Source of the DNA: an uncultured Mycoplasma sp. | GTDB lineage: Bacteria; Bacillota_I; Bacilli_A; Mycoplasmatales; Metamycoplasmataceae | Length of the DNA: 8,215 bases | Assembly: GCA_946998935.1 (NCBI GenBank) | Contig: CAMQBE010000022.1 | Location: 1 to 8,215, forward strand | Reading direction: 5' to 3' | Shown here: piece after piece, positions 1 through 7,123 of the stretch | Numbering within the stretch: the first letter of the stretch is position 1 | Layout of the letters: every line of letters begins with the position of its first letter | Position numbers and translations under genes: made by a program | The notes under the pieces: generated by a model | The model's database searches: none | What the model saw: only the letters and a program-made list of their open reading frames with translations | What the model was told of the DNA's origin: nothing

Positions 1-3000
1 CAGTAGCTAAAGCTATGTTTGATTTATAGTATTTTTCTTCATCTGTTAGATCATTTATAAAATCTTGTAAATCTTCTATATCAGAGTAATCAATTCCTTC
101 TTCTTTATTTTTATATCTTTGTTTTAAATTTGAAAGTTTATCTTTTAAGGAGTTAAGCTCTTTTTTATAAGAGTCATACTCTTTTTTTACACTTTTTAAC
201 TGTTTGGTTGCTTCCTCTAAATCCTTAGCTGCACTTCCTATCTGTGCATATTCGTTTTGCGCAGTAAGAGAAAGGGTTGCTTCAATGTTTTTCTTTTTAA
301 TATCTTCTAATAGATTATCAGTTGATGAGAGTATGTTTATATCTCCATGTTTTGAAGAGAGATTAATATTTTCTTTAGCATTTAGGTTTGAACCTATAAT
401 GTTTGTATCCTTAAAAGAGTTTATTTTTATATTTTGATTTGAGATTAAATTTGATGAGTTTGTTTTAGATAGGTTTGTTTGTTTATCATACTCATCATAA
501 CTTGCTTTGGCTAAATTAGTTTTTGCTTTGGTTTCTTGATTTTTTATATCATTGATTGAGTTTTTAAAAGACTCAAATGGACTTATCATAGAAACTTCTA
601 TTTTTTTATCATAAACAGCATTTGTTATGCTATCTTTAGAAGCTAGTATATTAACACTTCCTTTTTTTGAAGTTAAGCTTATATCTTTATTTGCAATTAG
701 GTTTGATCCATTTATATTGATATCGTTGTTTGAGTTAATTAATATATCTTTATTGGCTTTTAGATTAGAAGCTTTTTGAGTAACTTTAGAGTTTAGATCT
801 TTATGGATGTTTTCTGTATAGATGGGATTATCTATAACTCCTAGACTTGATATTGACAAAGCTAAATTAAACGGATTAAATGAACTTTTTTTACTAATAG
901 ATCTTTTGCTTATTATCTCTTCACTTGAGTTTATAAATACACTATCTTTTGCATTTAAAAAGATGCTTTGATCTGCATTTATAGTAGCTGATGAGAGCAA
1001 GATATTAAAGTTTGAATTAAGTAAGATATCACTACTTTTTAAACTGCTTGATTTTAATAAAGTATTTGCGCTCTCATCTAAACTCATACTCTTACTAGCT
1101 CCACCAAATTTGGATTTACTTTTATAACTTTTGCTAAAATTTGAGTATTTAGAAGATAGTATATTTATATCGTTATTTGAGTTTAAATTTATAGCATTAT
1201 TAGCTTTTATACTAGATCCTGCAATAGTTATGTTTTTTCCTGAGTTTATTAATACATTTTTTCCATCTATATTTGAGCTTTTTACGTTTTGCTCTAAAGA
1301 TTTTATAAGTTCTGTTTTTTTAGACATAAATCCTTTTGAGGTTGATTTAGTTTCGCTGTAATCACTCTCTAAGGATGAGAGGACATTTATGTTATTGTCT
1401 GAGTTTAGGATTGTATCTTTATTTGAGTTTAAATTTGAGCTTATTAAGGTTATATCTTTATTTGCCTTTAATAAAATATTTTCTTTTGCATTTAAATTTG
1501 ATCCTATGTTATACTCATACTCTCTTTTATAATATCCCCCACTCATAGAAAAATCATATGAGCCTTTATCTTTTACAGTTTCACTTAAGATGTTGTTATT
1601 TGCAAGCAGGGCTATATTTTTATTTGAGTTTATGTTTGAACCTCTTAGATAGATACTATCTTTTGCATTTAATACTGTATCGCCTTTGGTTGAAGTAATA
1701 GTTGAAATATCTGCTATATTTGTAAAGCTTTCTTTCCCATAAGAGTGAGTTAGGGTGTTTGTATTTGATAGGGTTTGATTAAATATATTATTTGCTTGTA
1801 GATAGATACTTCCTGCCTCAATTAAAGAAGAGAGATTTAAAATATCATTATTTGCATTTAGAATTAATTCATTATTTGCCTTTATATCTGCAAATTTGTT
1901 TGTAATGTTATTTGCATTTATCTTTATGTAATTATTACTTATAATGCTTGAGTAGTTATTTAAATCTCCATCTATATTAAGAGAAATTCCATCACCTGCA
2001 TATATTAAAGATGAAGCATCTACCGGCTTACTGTCTTTAAATAATATGCTTTTTAAGGCACTATTTCTAAAATCATAAATATAAGTTAGTTTATTATGCA
2101 TATAATCACTATTTGGAATATTTTCATCATAAATATAACCGTTATTTAAATAGTAGTATTTTTGATTAGTAGGATTTATAAAATTATCTTTAAAAGCAGG
2201 GATATTTGGCTTAAAAGAGGTGTTTGGGATTATTATAGCTTTGTTATCTTTCATAAATTTGGGTGTTTTATTTATTATTGTATCTGCGATATTTGGTTTA
2301 TCATTATTAAGCTTAGCTAAAGAGCCTGTTATTTTACCATTTGCTGCAAATATAGATGGATATCCTGCCTCTTGGTAATTTTTAGATATGGTTCCTAAAG
2401 ATCCACCTTTTGTAACCCATTTTGATTTTAATTTAAATCTTTTATACCATTTTATTTTCTTTTTCCATTCGTAAGTAGCTTTTGATAAAATATTATTAGT
2501 TAAATCAAGACCTTGATTAATTAAATTTGTATCTTTTAAATTTATATCTTTGTTTGCAAATACTATGCTTTTATCATTTAATAAATTATTTGTTAAAAAA
2601 TTAATATTTTTATTTGAAATAATACTAGATGGTCTAAATTTAACCAAATCATCTTCATTTATAGTTTGCTTATTAATTGCATAATCTATTTTTCTTGTTT
2701 TTTCTTTATTTTTTATATGGCTCGTTGTAATAATGGCTTGATTATTTATAAAATCAAATTTTATATCATTGTAGATGTTTTTACCATTTGATTTTGTATT
2801 TTTATGCAAGCTTAAGATATATAGTTTTTCATTTTTATTAATAATTTCTTTTTTAAGTTCGTTTTCTACATACTTGCTACTGGGCTCTTTATAATTATTA
2901 TTTATTTTATAGCTTTCTATAATATCTTGTTTTAATTTATCTATATCAACTCCAAATGGTATTATTTTTTGATTATTATCTCTTAAATTTATACTTCCTT

Positions 3001-4870
3001 TTTTTGTTTTTGGATTTTTATTTATTTTAAGTTCATCAAGTGATTTATTGTTAAGCTCTTTAGCATTTATGTTCATATCACTTTCTGAATACATCAAAGA
3101 TGAGAGATTATCTATTTTAGAGCTTTTATAATTTTTATAGTTATCATCATTTAAAATTAAAATATTGCCATCTGAAATTTTATCTTTTGTATAAAAGATA
3201 TTTAGGTTTTTATCCGATATTATATTTGAGCTATCTTTATTTATAAGATTATTTGTATTTAAAATCATATCATCTTTACTATAAAGAGTTGATTTATCTA
3301 TATTTAAAATATCTTTTGAATTAATTATCAAAGCTTTGTTTGAATAGATATTTGCTTTATTGTTCATTAAATAATTAGAGTTTATAAAAAGATTTTTATT
3401 TGATGCTATTTCGCCAAAGTTATTTAAATTTAAATATGAGTTTAAGCTCATATCGTTTAATGAGTGAATAGTGCCTTTATTTGTTATATTGTTTGCATTT
3501 ATTATAAGGTTATTGTTTGATATAAGCTTTGTATTATTTATAAAATCATCTGTTGTTTTTATAAAGATATCTTTATTTGCATAAAAGCCACCGTTATAAT
3601 TTATAATATCTTTTGTGATTAAAGATAAATTTTCTCCTGCTTGAAGATTTCCGTGATTACTGTATTTATCGGTATTTATAAATAGATTTTTATTTGAGAT
3701 GATAAATCCATCTTTATTATTAAGAAGTGATGAGTTTAAATTAAGATCTAAATAAGCACCTATATAGCCTAAGGTATTATTTAAAGAATCTTTAATCTTT
3801 ATATCTAACAATTTATTTGAAATAATATTTCCGTTTGAGTTATCTAAAGTAGTTGAATCTATTTTAAGATTGTTTGATAAAATTCCTTTGTTTTTATTTT
3901 TTTTAGTGTCTTTGTTTATGATGTTATTTGCTTTTATGTTGGTTTTACCTGATGCATAAATTAGAGCATTTTTATTATCTAATGAGTTTAATTTTATATC
4001 TAAACTATTGCCTGAGGCTATATCTGCTTTATTTATAAGATCTCCATTTAAGTTTATAGATATATCATTATTTGCAACTATTTTTGCATTATTATTTACT
4101 CCAATACCTTTATTTGTAGCAATGAGTTTTATTCTATTTGCATACATTCCACCTAAATTTGAAGTATCAATTGATATTTTAGTATCATCACTACTACTTG
4201 ATAATATATTTAAATCTTTATCTAGTTTATTTTTTCCAGTTATTATGTTTAGATTATTGGCATAAACATTAGCACTTATCTTAGCAGTTTTAGAAATGAT
4301 ATTTAAATAATTACTTTCATCTTTTAAACCTCTATTACTTATAGATATCTCACCTTGTTTTACATCTATATTATTTAAAGCTCCATCTTTAAATTTTAAC
4401 TCTGCTGATGTTAGTGTAGTTGATTTAGAGTTTATAAAATGAACTCCATCTATATCTATACCACTAGGATTTGCTATCATAAGATCAGCTTTATCTCCTG
4501 CTATTTCTATATTTCCTTTTAAGCTACTTTTTTTATTTGAGTTTATCTTATTTACAATAAGCTTTGCAGTTTTTTCACTAAGTCTTTTATTTGCATGTAT
4601 ATAGCCTCCTGTTATAGTATCTGCCTCATTTTTTGAATTATTAAGTATTGTTCCATCATCTGTTGTATTAAATTTAGAGTATTCATTTATAGATACTCCT
4701 TTATTGTTTGGTTTAACGATATCTATCAAAATTGCATTATTTGGAGTTTTTAAAATGGTGGGCTGGTTATATTTAGGGGCATTAGTATCAGCTAAAATCT
4801 CAGCTAAAGATAGATTTGGAAAAAGAAGTGTTAAGGATAAAATTATGTTGAGATGGTTTTTGAAATTCAT
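1..4870 (-). CDS. TpsA exoprotein, filamentous haemagglutinin/CdiA-like (3' end off the window)
   Basis: This is the secreted partner of a two-partner (type Vb) system. The ATG at 4868-4870 opens a frame with no stop for 1,623 codons, running off the left edge. Residues 1-23 form a Sec signal peptide (LSLA|E). The TPS secretion domain follows, with NQPTILKTPNN near 40, IANPSGI (N134, P135) and LGGMYA at 239-244, all typical of FhaB/CdiA proteins. FHA-1-like beta-helix repeats cover about 245-830, interrupted by a charged non-repeat stretch at 610-745. A central region contains SDYM at 921-924. FHA-2-like repeats cover about 952-1535, and a charged heptad-like segment about 1545-1600. There is no Cys, and only three Trp (802, 808, 818). 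The start follows tpsB by 9 bases with a good ribosome site, so the two are co-translated. A pretoxin/toxin C-terminus and immunity gene would lie beyond position 1. TpsA family membership is clear; a CDI role is inference, and an adhesin or haemolysin is equally possible. Confidence 0.93.
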   Translation of the reverse strand, partial: MNFKNHLNIILSLTLLFPNLSLAEILADTNAPKYNQPTILKTPNNAILIDIVKPNNKGVSINEYSKFNTTDDGTILNNSKNEADTITGGYIHANKRLSEKTAKLIVNKINSNKKSSLKGNIEIAGDKADLMIANPSGIDIDGVHFINSKSTTLTSAELKFKDGALNNIDVKQGEISISNRGLKDESNYLNIISKTAKISANVYANNLNIITGKNKLDKDLNILSSSSDDTKISIDTSNLGGMYANRIKLIATNKGIGVNNNAKIVANNDISINLNGDLINKADIASGNSLDIKLNSLDNKNALIYASGKTNIKANNIINKDTKKNKNKGILSNNLKIDSTTLDNSNGNIISNKLLDIKIKDSLNNTLGYIGAYLDLNLNSSLLNNKDGFIISNKNLFINTDKYSNHGNLQAGENLSLITKDIINYNGGFYANKDIFIKTTDDFINNTKLISNNNLIINANNITNKGTIHSLNDMSLNSYLNLNNFGEIASNKNLFINSNYLMNNKANIYSNKALIINSKDILNIDKSTLYSKDDMILNTNNLINKDSSNIISDKNLNIFYTKDKISDGNILILNDDNYKNYKSSKIDNLSSLMYSESDMNINAKELNNKSLDELKINKNPKTKKGSINLRDNNQKIIPFGVDIDKLKQDIIESYKINNNYKEPSSKYVENELKKEIINKNEKLYILSLHKNTKSNGKNIYNDIKFDFINNQAIITTSHIKNKEKTRKIDYAINKQTINEDDLVKFRPSSIISNKNINFLTNNLLNDKSIVFANKDINLKDTNLINQGLDLTNNILSKATYEWKKKIKWYKRFKLKSKWVTKGGSLGTISKNYQEAGYPSIFAANGKITGSLAKLNNDKPNIADTIINKTPKFMKDNKAIIIPNTSFKPNIPAFKDNFINPTNQKYYYLNNGYIYDENIPNSDYMHNKLTYIYDFRNSALKSILFKDSKPVDASSLIYAGDGISLNIDGDLNNYSSIISNNYIKINANNITNKFADIKANNELILNANNDILNLSSLIEAGSIYLQANNIFNQTLSNTNTLTHSYGKESFTNIADISTITSTKGDTVLNAKDSIYLRGSNINSNKNIALLANNNILSETVKDKGSYDFSMSGGYYKREYEYNIGSNLNAKENILLKANKDITLISSNLNSNKDTILNSDNNINVLSSLESDYSETKSTSKGFMSKKTELIKSLEQNVKSSNIDGKNVLINSGKNITIAGSSIKANNAINLNSNNDINILSSKYSNFSKSYKSKSKFGGASKSMSLDESANTLLKSSSLKSSDILLNSNFNILLSSATINADQSIFLNAKDSVFINSSEEIISKRSISKKSSFNPFNLALSISSLGVIDNPIYTENIHKDLNSKVTQKASNLKANKDILINSNNDININGSNLIANKDISLTSKKGSVNILASKDSITNAVYDKKIEVSMISPFESFKNSINDIKNQETKAKTNLAKASYDEYDKQTNLSKTNSSNLISNQNIKINSFKDTNIIGSNLNAKENINLSSKHGDINILSSTDNLLEDIKKKNIEATLSLTAQNEYAQIGSAAKDLEEATKQLKSVKKEYDSYKKELNSLKDKLSNLKQRYKNKEEGIDYSDIEDLQDFINDLTDEEKYYKSNIALAT
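260..2017 (-). repeat. FHA-2-type repeat region of TpsA
   Basis: Residues about 952-1535 carry longer units in which a beta-helix rung pair (for example GKNITIAGSSIKANNAINL, then NSNNDINILSS) is followed by a Ser/Lys-rich loop such as KYSNFSKSYKSKSKFGG or the SKGFMSKKTE segment. This rung-plus-loop pattern is typical of the second haemagglutinin repeat block of FhaB/CdiA proteins. The block starts at ASSLIYAGDGISLNIDGDL (A952) and ends near NEY at 1539-1541, where the sequence becomes charged and helical. The boundaries were set by eye. Confidence 0.7.
365..394 (-). repeat. 30-base FHA-2 repeat copy (second copy at 1475-1504)
   Basis: This 30-base block and the block at 1475-1504 both encode GSNLNAKENI in the same frame and match at 26 of 30 bases. 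They are the best-preserved DNA-level copies I noticed among the FHA-2 units, suggesting fairly recent duplication or gene conversion within the repeat block. Other units are recognisable mainly at protein level. Confidence 0.7.
2500..4138 (-). repeat. FHA-1-type repeat region of TpsA
   Basis: Residues about 245-790 of TpsA are built from degenerate units of roughly 20 residues such as NLIINANNITNKGTI and NLFINSNYLMNNKANI. Alternating hydrophobic residues and Asn turns predict a right-handed beta-helix. The protein repeat shows in the DNA as recurring AT-rich blocks (for example tatttgagatgataa-like and tttgcatttattat-like runs), but the copies are diverged. The regular pattern stops at about 610-745 (coordinates about 2640-3043), then returns briefly before the central region. 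The boundaries were set by eye. Confidence 0.7.
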
Positions 4871-4876
4871 TGTTTG

Positions 4877-4881
4877 TCCTT
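4877..4881 (-). promoter_or_regulatory. Ribosome binding site of tpsA, overlapping the tpsB stop codon
   Basis: AAGGA on the minus strand lies 6 bases before the tpsA ATG and overlaps the last two bases of the TAA stop of tpsB (4880-4882). Ribosomes finishing TpsB therefore sit on the tpsA initiation site, which predicts translational coupling. I see no separate promoter for tpsA. Confidence 0.8.
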
Positions 4882-6574
4882 AAAAATTGTATGTAGCATT
4901 AAAATTTAAAACAGTTTTATCTGTTTTAAAAAATTCTGGCTTATTAAGTGGAAAACCTAAAAAAAGATCATATTGCACTTTTCTTTTAAAATGTCCTTTT
5001 AAGCCAACCCCAGAGCCAACCAAAGTATTATCAGTCATATAATTTGAACTTTTTCCGCTTACCTTGCCAAAGTCAAAAGCCGCGTATAGTTTATGGGAAT
5101 TTAAATAACTATACTCCAAAGTATTTCTTATATAATACCCTCTATCGCCAACTAAACTCATTTCCCCATCAAATCCTCTAACTGTATAATATCCACCTAT
5201 ATTTAGTCTTTCTTGCATAGTTAAAGGTGTATTATTCCACATGCCGTGAAATTTAAAATCATAAGTTAAAGGCACATTTAAAGATGATTTATTAAAATTA
5301 AAGTCAATTGTTATTATCTCAAATCTATTTGTTCCATCATTATAGTCTTCTTCTGGTGCTTTTAAAGCCCCTCTTGCACCTGTACCTTTTTTATAAGTTG
5401 TCCCAAAAACAACGTGGCCATTGTCTATAAGAATTTGAGAGCTTAGACCTATTTCGTATCCAGCAGTTTTTTTTCTTTGATTGTCTAGTTCATAGTCTTC
5501 TATATAATTTTTATTTTCTTTTTCCCAAAGTCTAAAAAATAGACTGTTTTTTGAAATTTGATCTCTGTGATAAAGATAATTTAGCGTTAAATTTCTTCTT
5601 TTGCTTTTTCCACTATATTTATAAACTCCAAAAGCTCCAGGAATTGCTTGATCATAATTGTATCTATACTCGTTAAAATCTAAAGAAAATCTTTTGTATG
5701 GGATTGTTATACCGTAATAAATATTGTCTGTTTTTCCTCTTTTTGTATCATTTTCTACACTTTGTTTATCTGCTTTAAATATATTTTTAGAGTAAGAGGA
5801 ATATAAGATTTCGTTAAATCCCATTAAATTAAGCACATTTAAATTTAAGCTACCTTGATACTCTCCAGTTGCTTTACTTCCTAAATTATCAAATGATAAA
5901 GATAAATTAAGTGGCAACTTCTCTTCTTTTGTTATATTTACATCACTATAATTTTCTTTATTTGATGGAAGTAGTTCAAAGCTTACATTACCATTAGAGG
6001 CGTTTTGTAAAATTTCTAAGGCTTGTTCAATATCTCTTAAATTTAATATATCGCCTTTTTTGTTTATGCCAAATGAAGTAAAAATTGAAGCTCTATTTTT
6101 AGTGGAATTTTTATCATTTATATTAATAGTGTCTATTTTTCCTGGTATTATTTCAAATTTTAGAGTTTTACTTTTTAAATTTTGTGATGGTAAATTTATA
6201 GCAGTTGTGATCAATCCAGCTTTTAAAATTTCATTATAAAAGGAATTATAAATAATATTTATACTCTTTTTTCCTATACAATTTCCATTTTTAAATTTTA
6301 CATTTTTTAAAGATTTTTTTAGATATTTTTCAAATTTATTATTATCTTTACCGATTAATAAAATTTCATTAATAATAAAGCAGGGTTTTTCGTTTGAGAT
6401 AATGGCTGAAATTTGATTTTTTTTGGGAGTTAAAATAATATTTGAGCTTTCTTTTTGACTTTCTATAAACTTTAATCTATCTTCTTCTTGCTTGGCTTGG
6501 GATTGAGAAATTTGGTTTAAGGTATTTGCAAAAATTTGAACTATAATAAACATAAGTATAAAAAATACTCTCAT
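4880..6574 (-). CDS. TpsB outer-membrane transporter (FhaC/ShlB/CdiB family)
   Basis: A 564-residue POTRA/beta-barrel pore of the Omp85 superfamily that exports its TpsA partner across the outer membrane. I place the start at the ATG at 6572-6574 because GAGG sits 5 bases upstream; an in-frame ATG 24 bases earlier has no such site and would lie almost at the predicted transcription start. Residues 1-16 are a signal peptide (VQIFA|N). A charged helix follows (about 20-45), as for the plug helix H1. POTRA-1 (about 63-145) has the family pattern C65...C99, then ITTAINLPSQ and IIPGKI. POTRA-2 (about 148-214) contains RDIEQALEILQN. The barrel (about 220-564) has the L6-loop motif VRGF (465-468), a FDFG segment (500-503) and a C-terminal Phe. 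The only two Cys are C65 and C99, so a POTRA disulphide is plausible. The length is normal for the family. It is first in the operon, as in cdiBAI loci. Confidence 0.95.
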   Translation of the reverse strand: MRVFFILMFIIVQIFANTLNQISQSQAKQEEDRLKFIESQKESSNIILTPKKNQISAIISNEKPCFIINEILLIGKDNNKFEKYLKKSLKNVKFKNGNCIGKKSINIIYNSFYNEILKAGLITTAINLPSQNLKSKTLKFEIIPGKIDTININDKNSTKNRASIFTSFGINKKGDILNLRDIEQALEILQNASNGNVSFELLPSNKENYSDVNITKEEKLPLNLSLSFDNLGSKATGEYQGSLNLNVLNLMGFNEILYSSYSKNIFKADKQSVENDTKRGKTDNIYYGITIPYKRFSLDFNEYRYNYDQAIPGAFGVYKYSGKSKRRNLTLNYLYHRDQISKNSLFFRLWEKENKNYIEDYELDNQRKKTAGYEIGLSSQILIDNGHVVFGTTYKKGTGARGALKAPEEDYNDGTNRFEIITIDFNFNKSSLNVPLTYDFKFHGMWNNTPLTMQERLNIGGYYTVRGFDGEMSLVGDRGYYIRNTLEYSYLNSHKLYAAFDFGKVSGKSSNYMTDNTLVGSGVGLKGHFKRKVQYDLFLGFPLNKPEFFKTDKTVLNFNATYNF

Positions 6575-6579
6575 AAAAA

Positions 6580-6583
6580 CCTC
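6580..6583 (-). promoter_or_regulatory. Ribosome binding site that sets the tpsB start
   Basis: GAGG on the minus strand is separated by five T residues from the ATG at 6574. It favours the 564-residue protein, whose N-terminus is a clean signal peptide (MRVFFILMFIIVQIFA), over the version with eight extra residues including a Cys. Confidence 0.7.
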
Positions 6584-6606
6584 ACAAAGATGAAACATAT
6601 TTCGTT

Positions 6607-6615
6607 ATTTTAACA
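6607..6615 (-). promoter_or_regulatory. Candidate extended -10 promoter of the tpsB-tpsA operon
   Basis: The minus strand reads TGTTAAAAT, an extended -10 (TGn plus a hexamer one base off TATAAT). It predicts transcription from about 6600 and a 5' leader of about 26 bases to the chosen tpsB ATG. No -35 box is evident, as is usual for sigma-70 promoters in Campylobacter. It overlaps the end of the integrase remnant, so the operon would have its own promoter rather than depend on read-through. In DNA this AT-rich, chance matches are common. Confidence 0.4.
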
Positions 6616-6936
6616 TATAATTCTTATGAAAATCTGTGATAAAGATAATTCTTCTTTTGCAAGAGATTCTTCATTATCTAAATAAGTTTTTATATCATCT
6701 ACGCCGCTTGTCTAAGAGCGTTAAACTCAGTAACTTTTTATCTTGTATCAGCCAAAGTTACCTCGCCATATTTACCAATGGCAATTTTTTTGTTTGTCAG
6801 AGTTTCTATAAAGATAGTAAAATTTCTTTGATCCTGTTGGATAAACTCTAATGTAGAGATTGTTGCTTAATCTTTCAAAATACACTTTATCCTTGGGCTT
6901 TAGCTTTTTTATGTAGATATCTGGTCTATCTTTCAT
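6610..6936 (-). pseudogene. Decayed tyrosine-recombinase (island integrase), N-terminal fragment
   Basis: The ATG at 6934-6936 has a strong AGGAGG site and opens a 54-residue frame ending at TAA 6772-6774. It begins MKDRPDIYIKKLKPKDKV and continues through NNLYIRVYPTGSKKFYYLYR. That pattern (short basic start, then L-x-I-R-V-x-P-S/T-G-S-K) is the arm-DNA-binding domain of P4-type/DUF4102 integrases. After a one-base slip in an A7 run (6785-6791) the homology continues as IAIGKYGEVTLADTR, then a nonsense codon at 6738-6740, then KVTEFNALRQA. Another frameshift near 6703-6708 leads to GVDDIKTYLDNEESLAKEEL. No catalytic domain (R...HxxR...Y) follows; the tpsB promoter and gene begin instead. The gene is therefore broken by three lesions and truncated. 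It starts about 190 bases from the tRNA 3' end, as expected for an integrase next to its attachment site. The family is inferred by eye from the domain pattern. Confidence 0.82.
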
Positions 6937-6944
6937 GCTAAGCG

Positions 6945-6950
6945 CCTCCT
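6945..6950 (-). promoter_or_regulatory. Strong Shine-Dalgarno of the integrase remnant
   Basis: AGGAGG on the minus strand lies 8 bases before the ATG at 6936, better than the sites of either secretion gene. It fixes the original start of the integrase and shows that translation signals survive although the product is now a 54-residue fragment. Confidence 0.7.
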
Positions 6951-6998
6951 TTGTTTGGATGTCTGGTAAAAAGTTGTCGATTTATTATTTTATAGGAA

Positions 6999-7004
6999 AT
7001 TATA
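6999..7004 (-). promoter_or_regulatory. Candidate -10 box for the integrase remnant
   Basis: An exact TATAAT lies on the minus strand, preceded by a run of A and with only a weak TTATGA-like -35 about 17 bases upstream. The implied transcript would start near 6992 and carry the integrase ribosome site. It is plausible, but the surrounding DNA is so AT-rich that support is limited. Confidence 0.3.
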
Positions 7005-7011
7005 TTTTTGG

Positions 7012-7036
7012 TAGCTAAATTTCATAAATTAAGCTA
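7012..7036. repeat. Imperfect inverted repeat, 11-base arms
   Basis: The arms TAGCTAAATTT (7012-7022) and AAATTAAGCTA (7026-7036) pair at 10 of 11 positions around a 3-base centre. It lies between the tRNA and the integrase remnant, where recombinase arm sites or excisionase sites can occur. No T-run on either side marks it as a classical terminator. Its function is unknown, and chance is possible in AT-rich DNA. Confidence 0.45.
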
Positions 7037-7123
7037 AAGAGAGCTTGAGATTTTCTTAAAATGGCTAAAAATCGTGATTAAAATAGTAAAAGTGAATTGA
7101 TATAAATGTTTAAAAATAAAAAA

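Larger units (their letters stand above)
6937..7123. other. Island-end spacer between tRNA and integrase remnant
   Basis: There is no coding capacity here that I can support. It holds the integrase leader signals, a near-palindrome at 7012-7036, and a T-rich tract on the minus strand (7111-7123) directly after the tRNA CCA end that could help end tRNA transcription. Together with the pseudogene this makes about 525 bases (6599-7123) without an intact gene. If an attachment core exists it should overlap the tRNA 3' end at about 7124-7145; I see no second copy of that sequence between 1 and 7123. Confidence 0.5.

Noticed and set aside
260..2017. Regularly spaced AT-rich repeats as a possible CRISPR array
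   Set aside because: Copies are diverged, spacing is irregular and the reading frame is kept throughout; they are FHA coding repeats.
4008..4265. Plus-strand open frame of 85 codons (similar ones at 204-437 and 1131-1361)
   Set aside because: They lie wholly antisense to the continuous tpsA frame, have no ribosome site I can support, and their Phe/Leu/Ile-rich products are the expected complement of Asn/Lys-rich coding DNA.
1..4870. Calling a full CDI toxin-immunity system
   Set aside because: The pretoxin, toxin and immunity parts are not in the window; only the architecture up to the FHA-2 end is visible.
6636..6851. Plus-strand open frame of 71 codons upstream of tpsB
   Set aside because: It is antisense to the integrase remnant, whose protein homology reads on the minus strand across the same bases.
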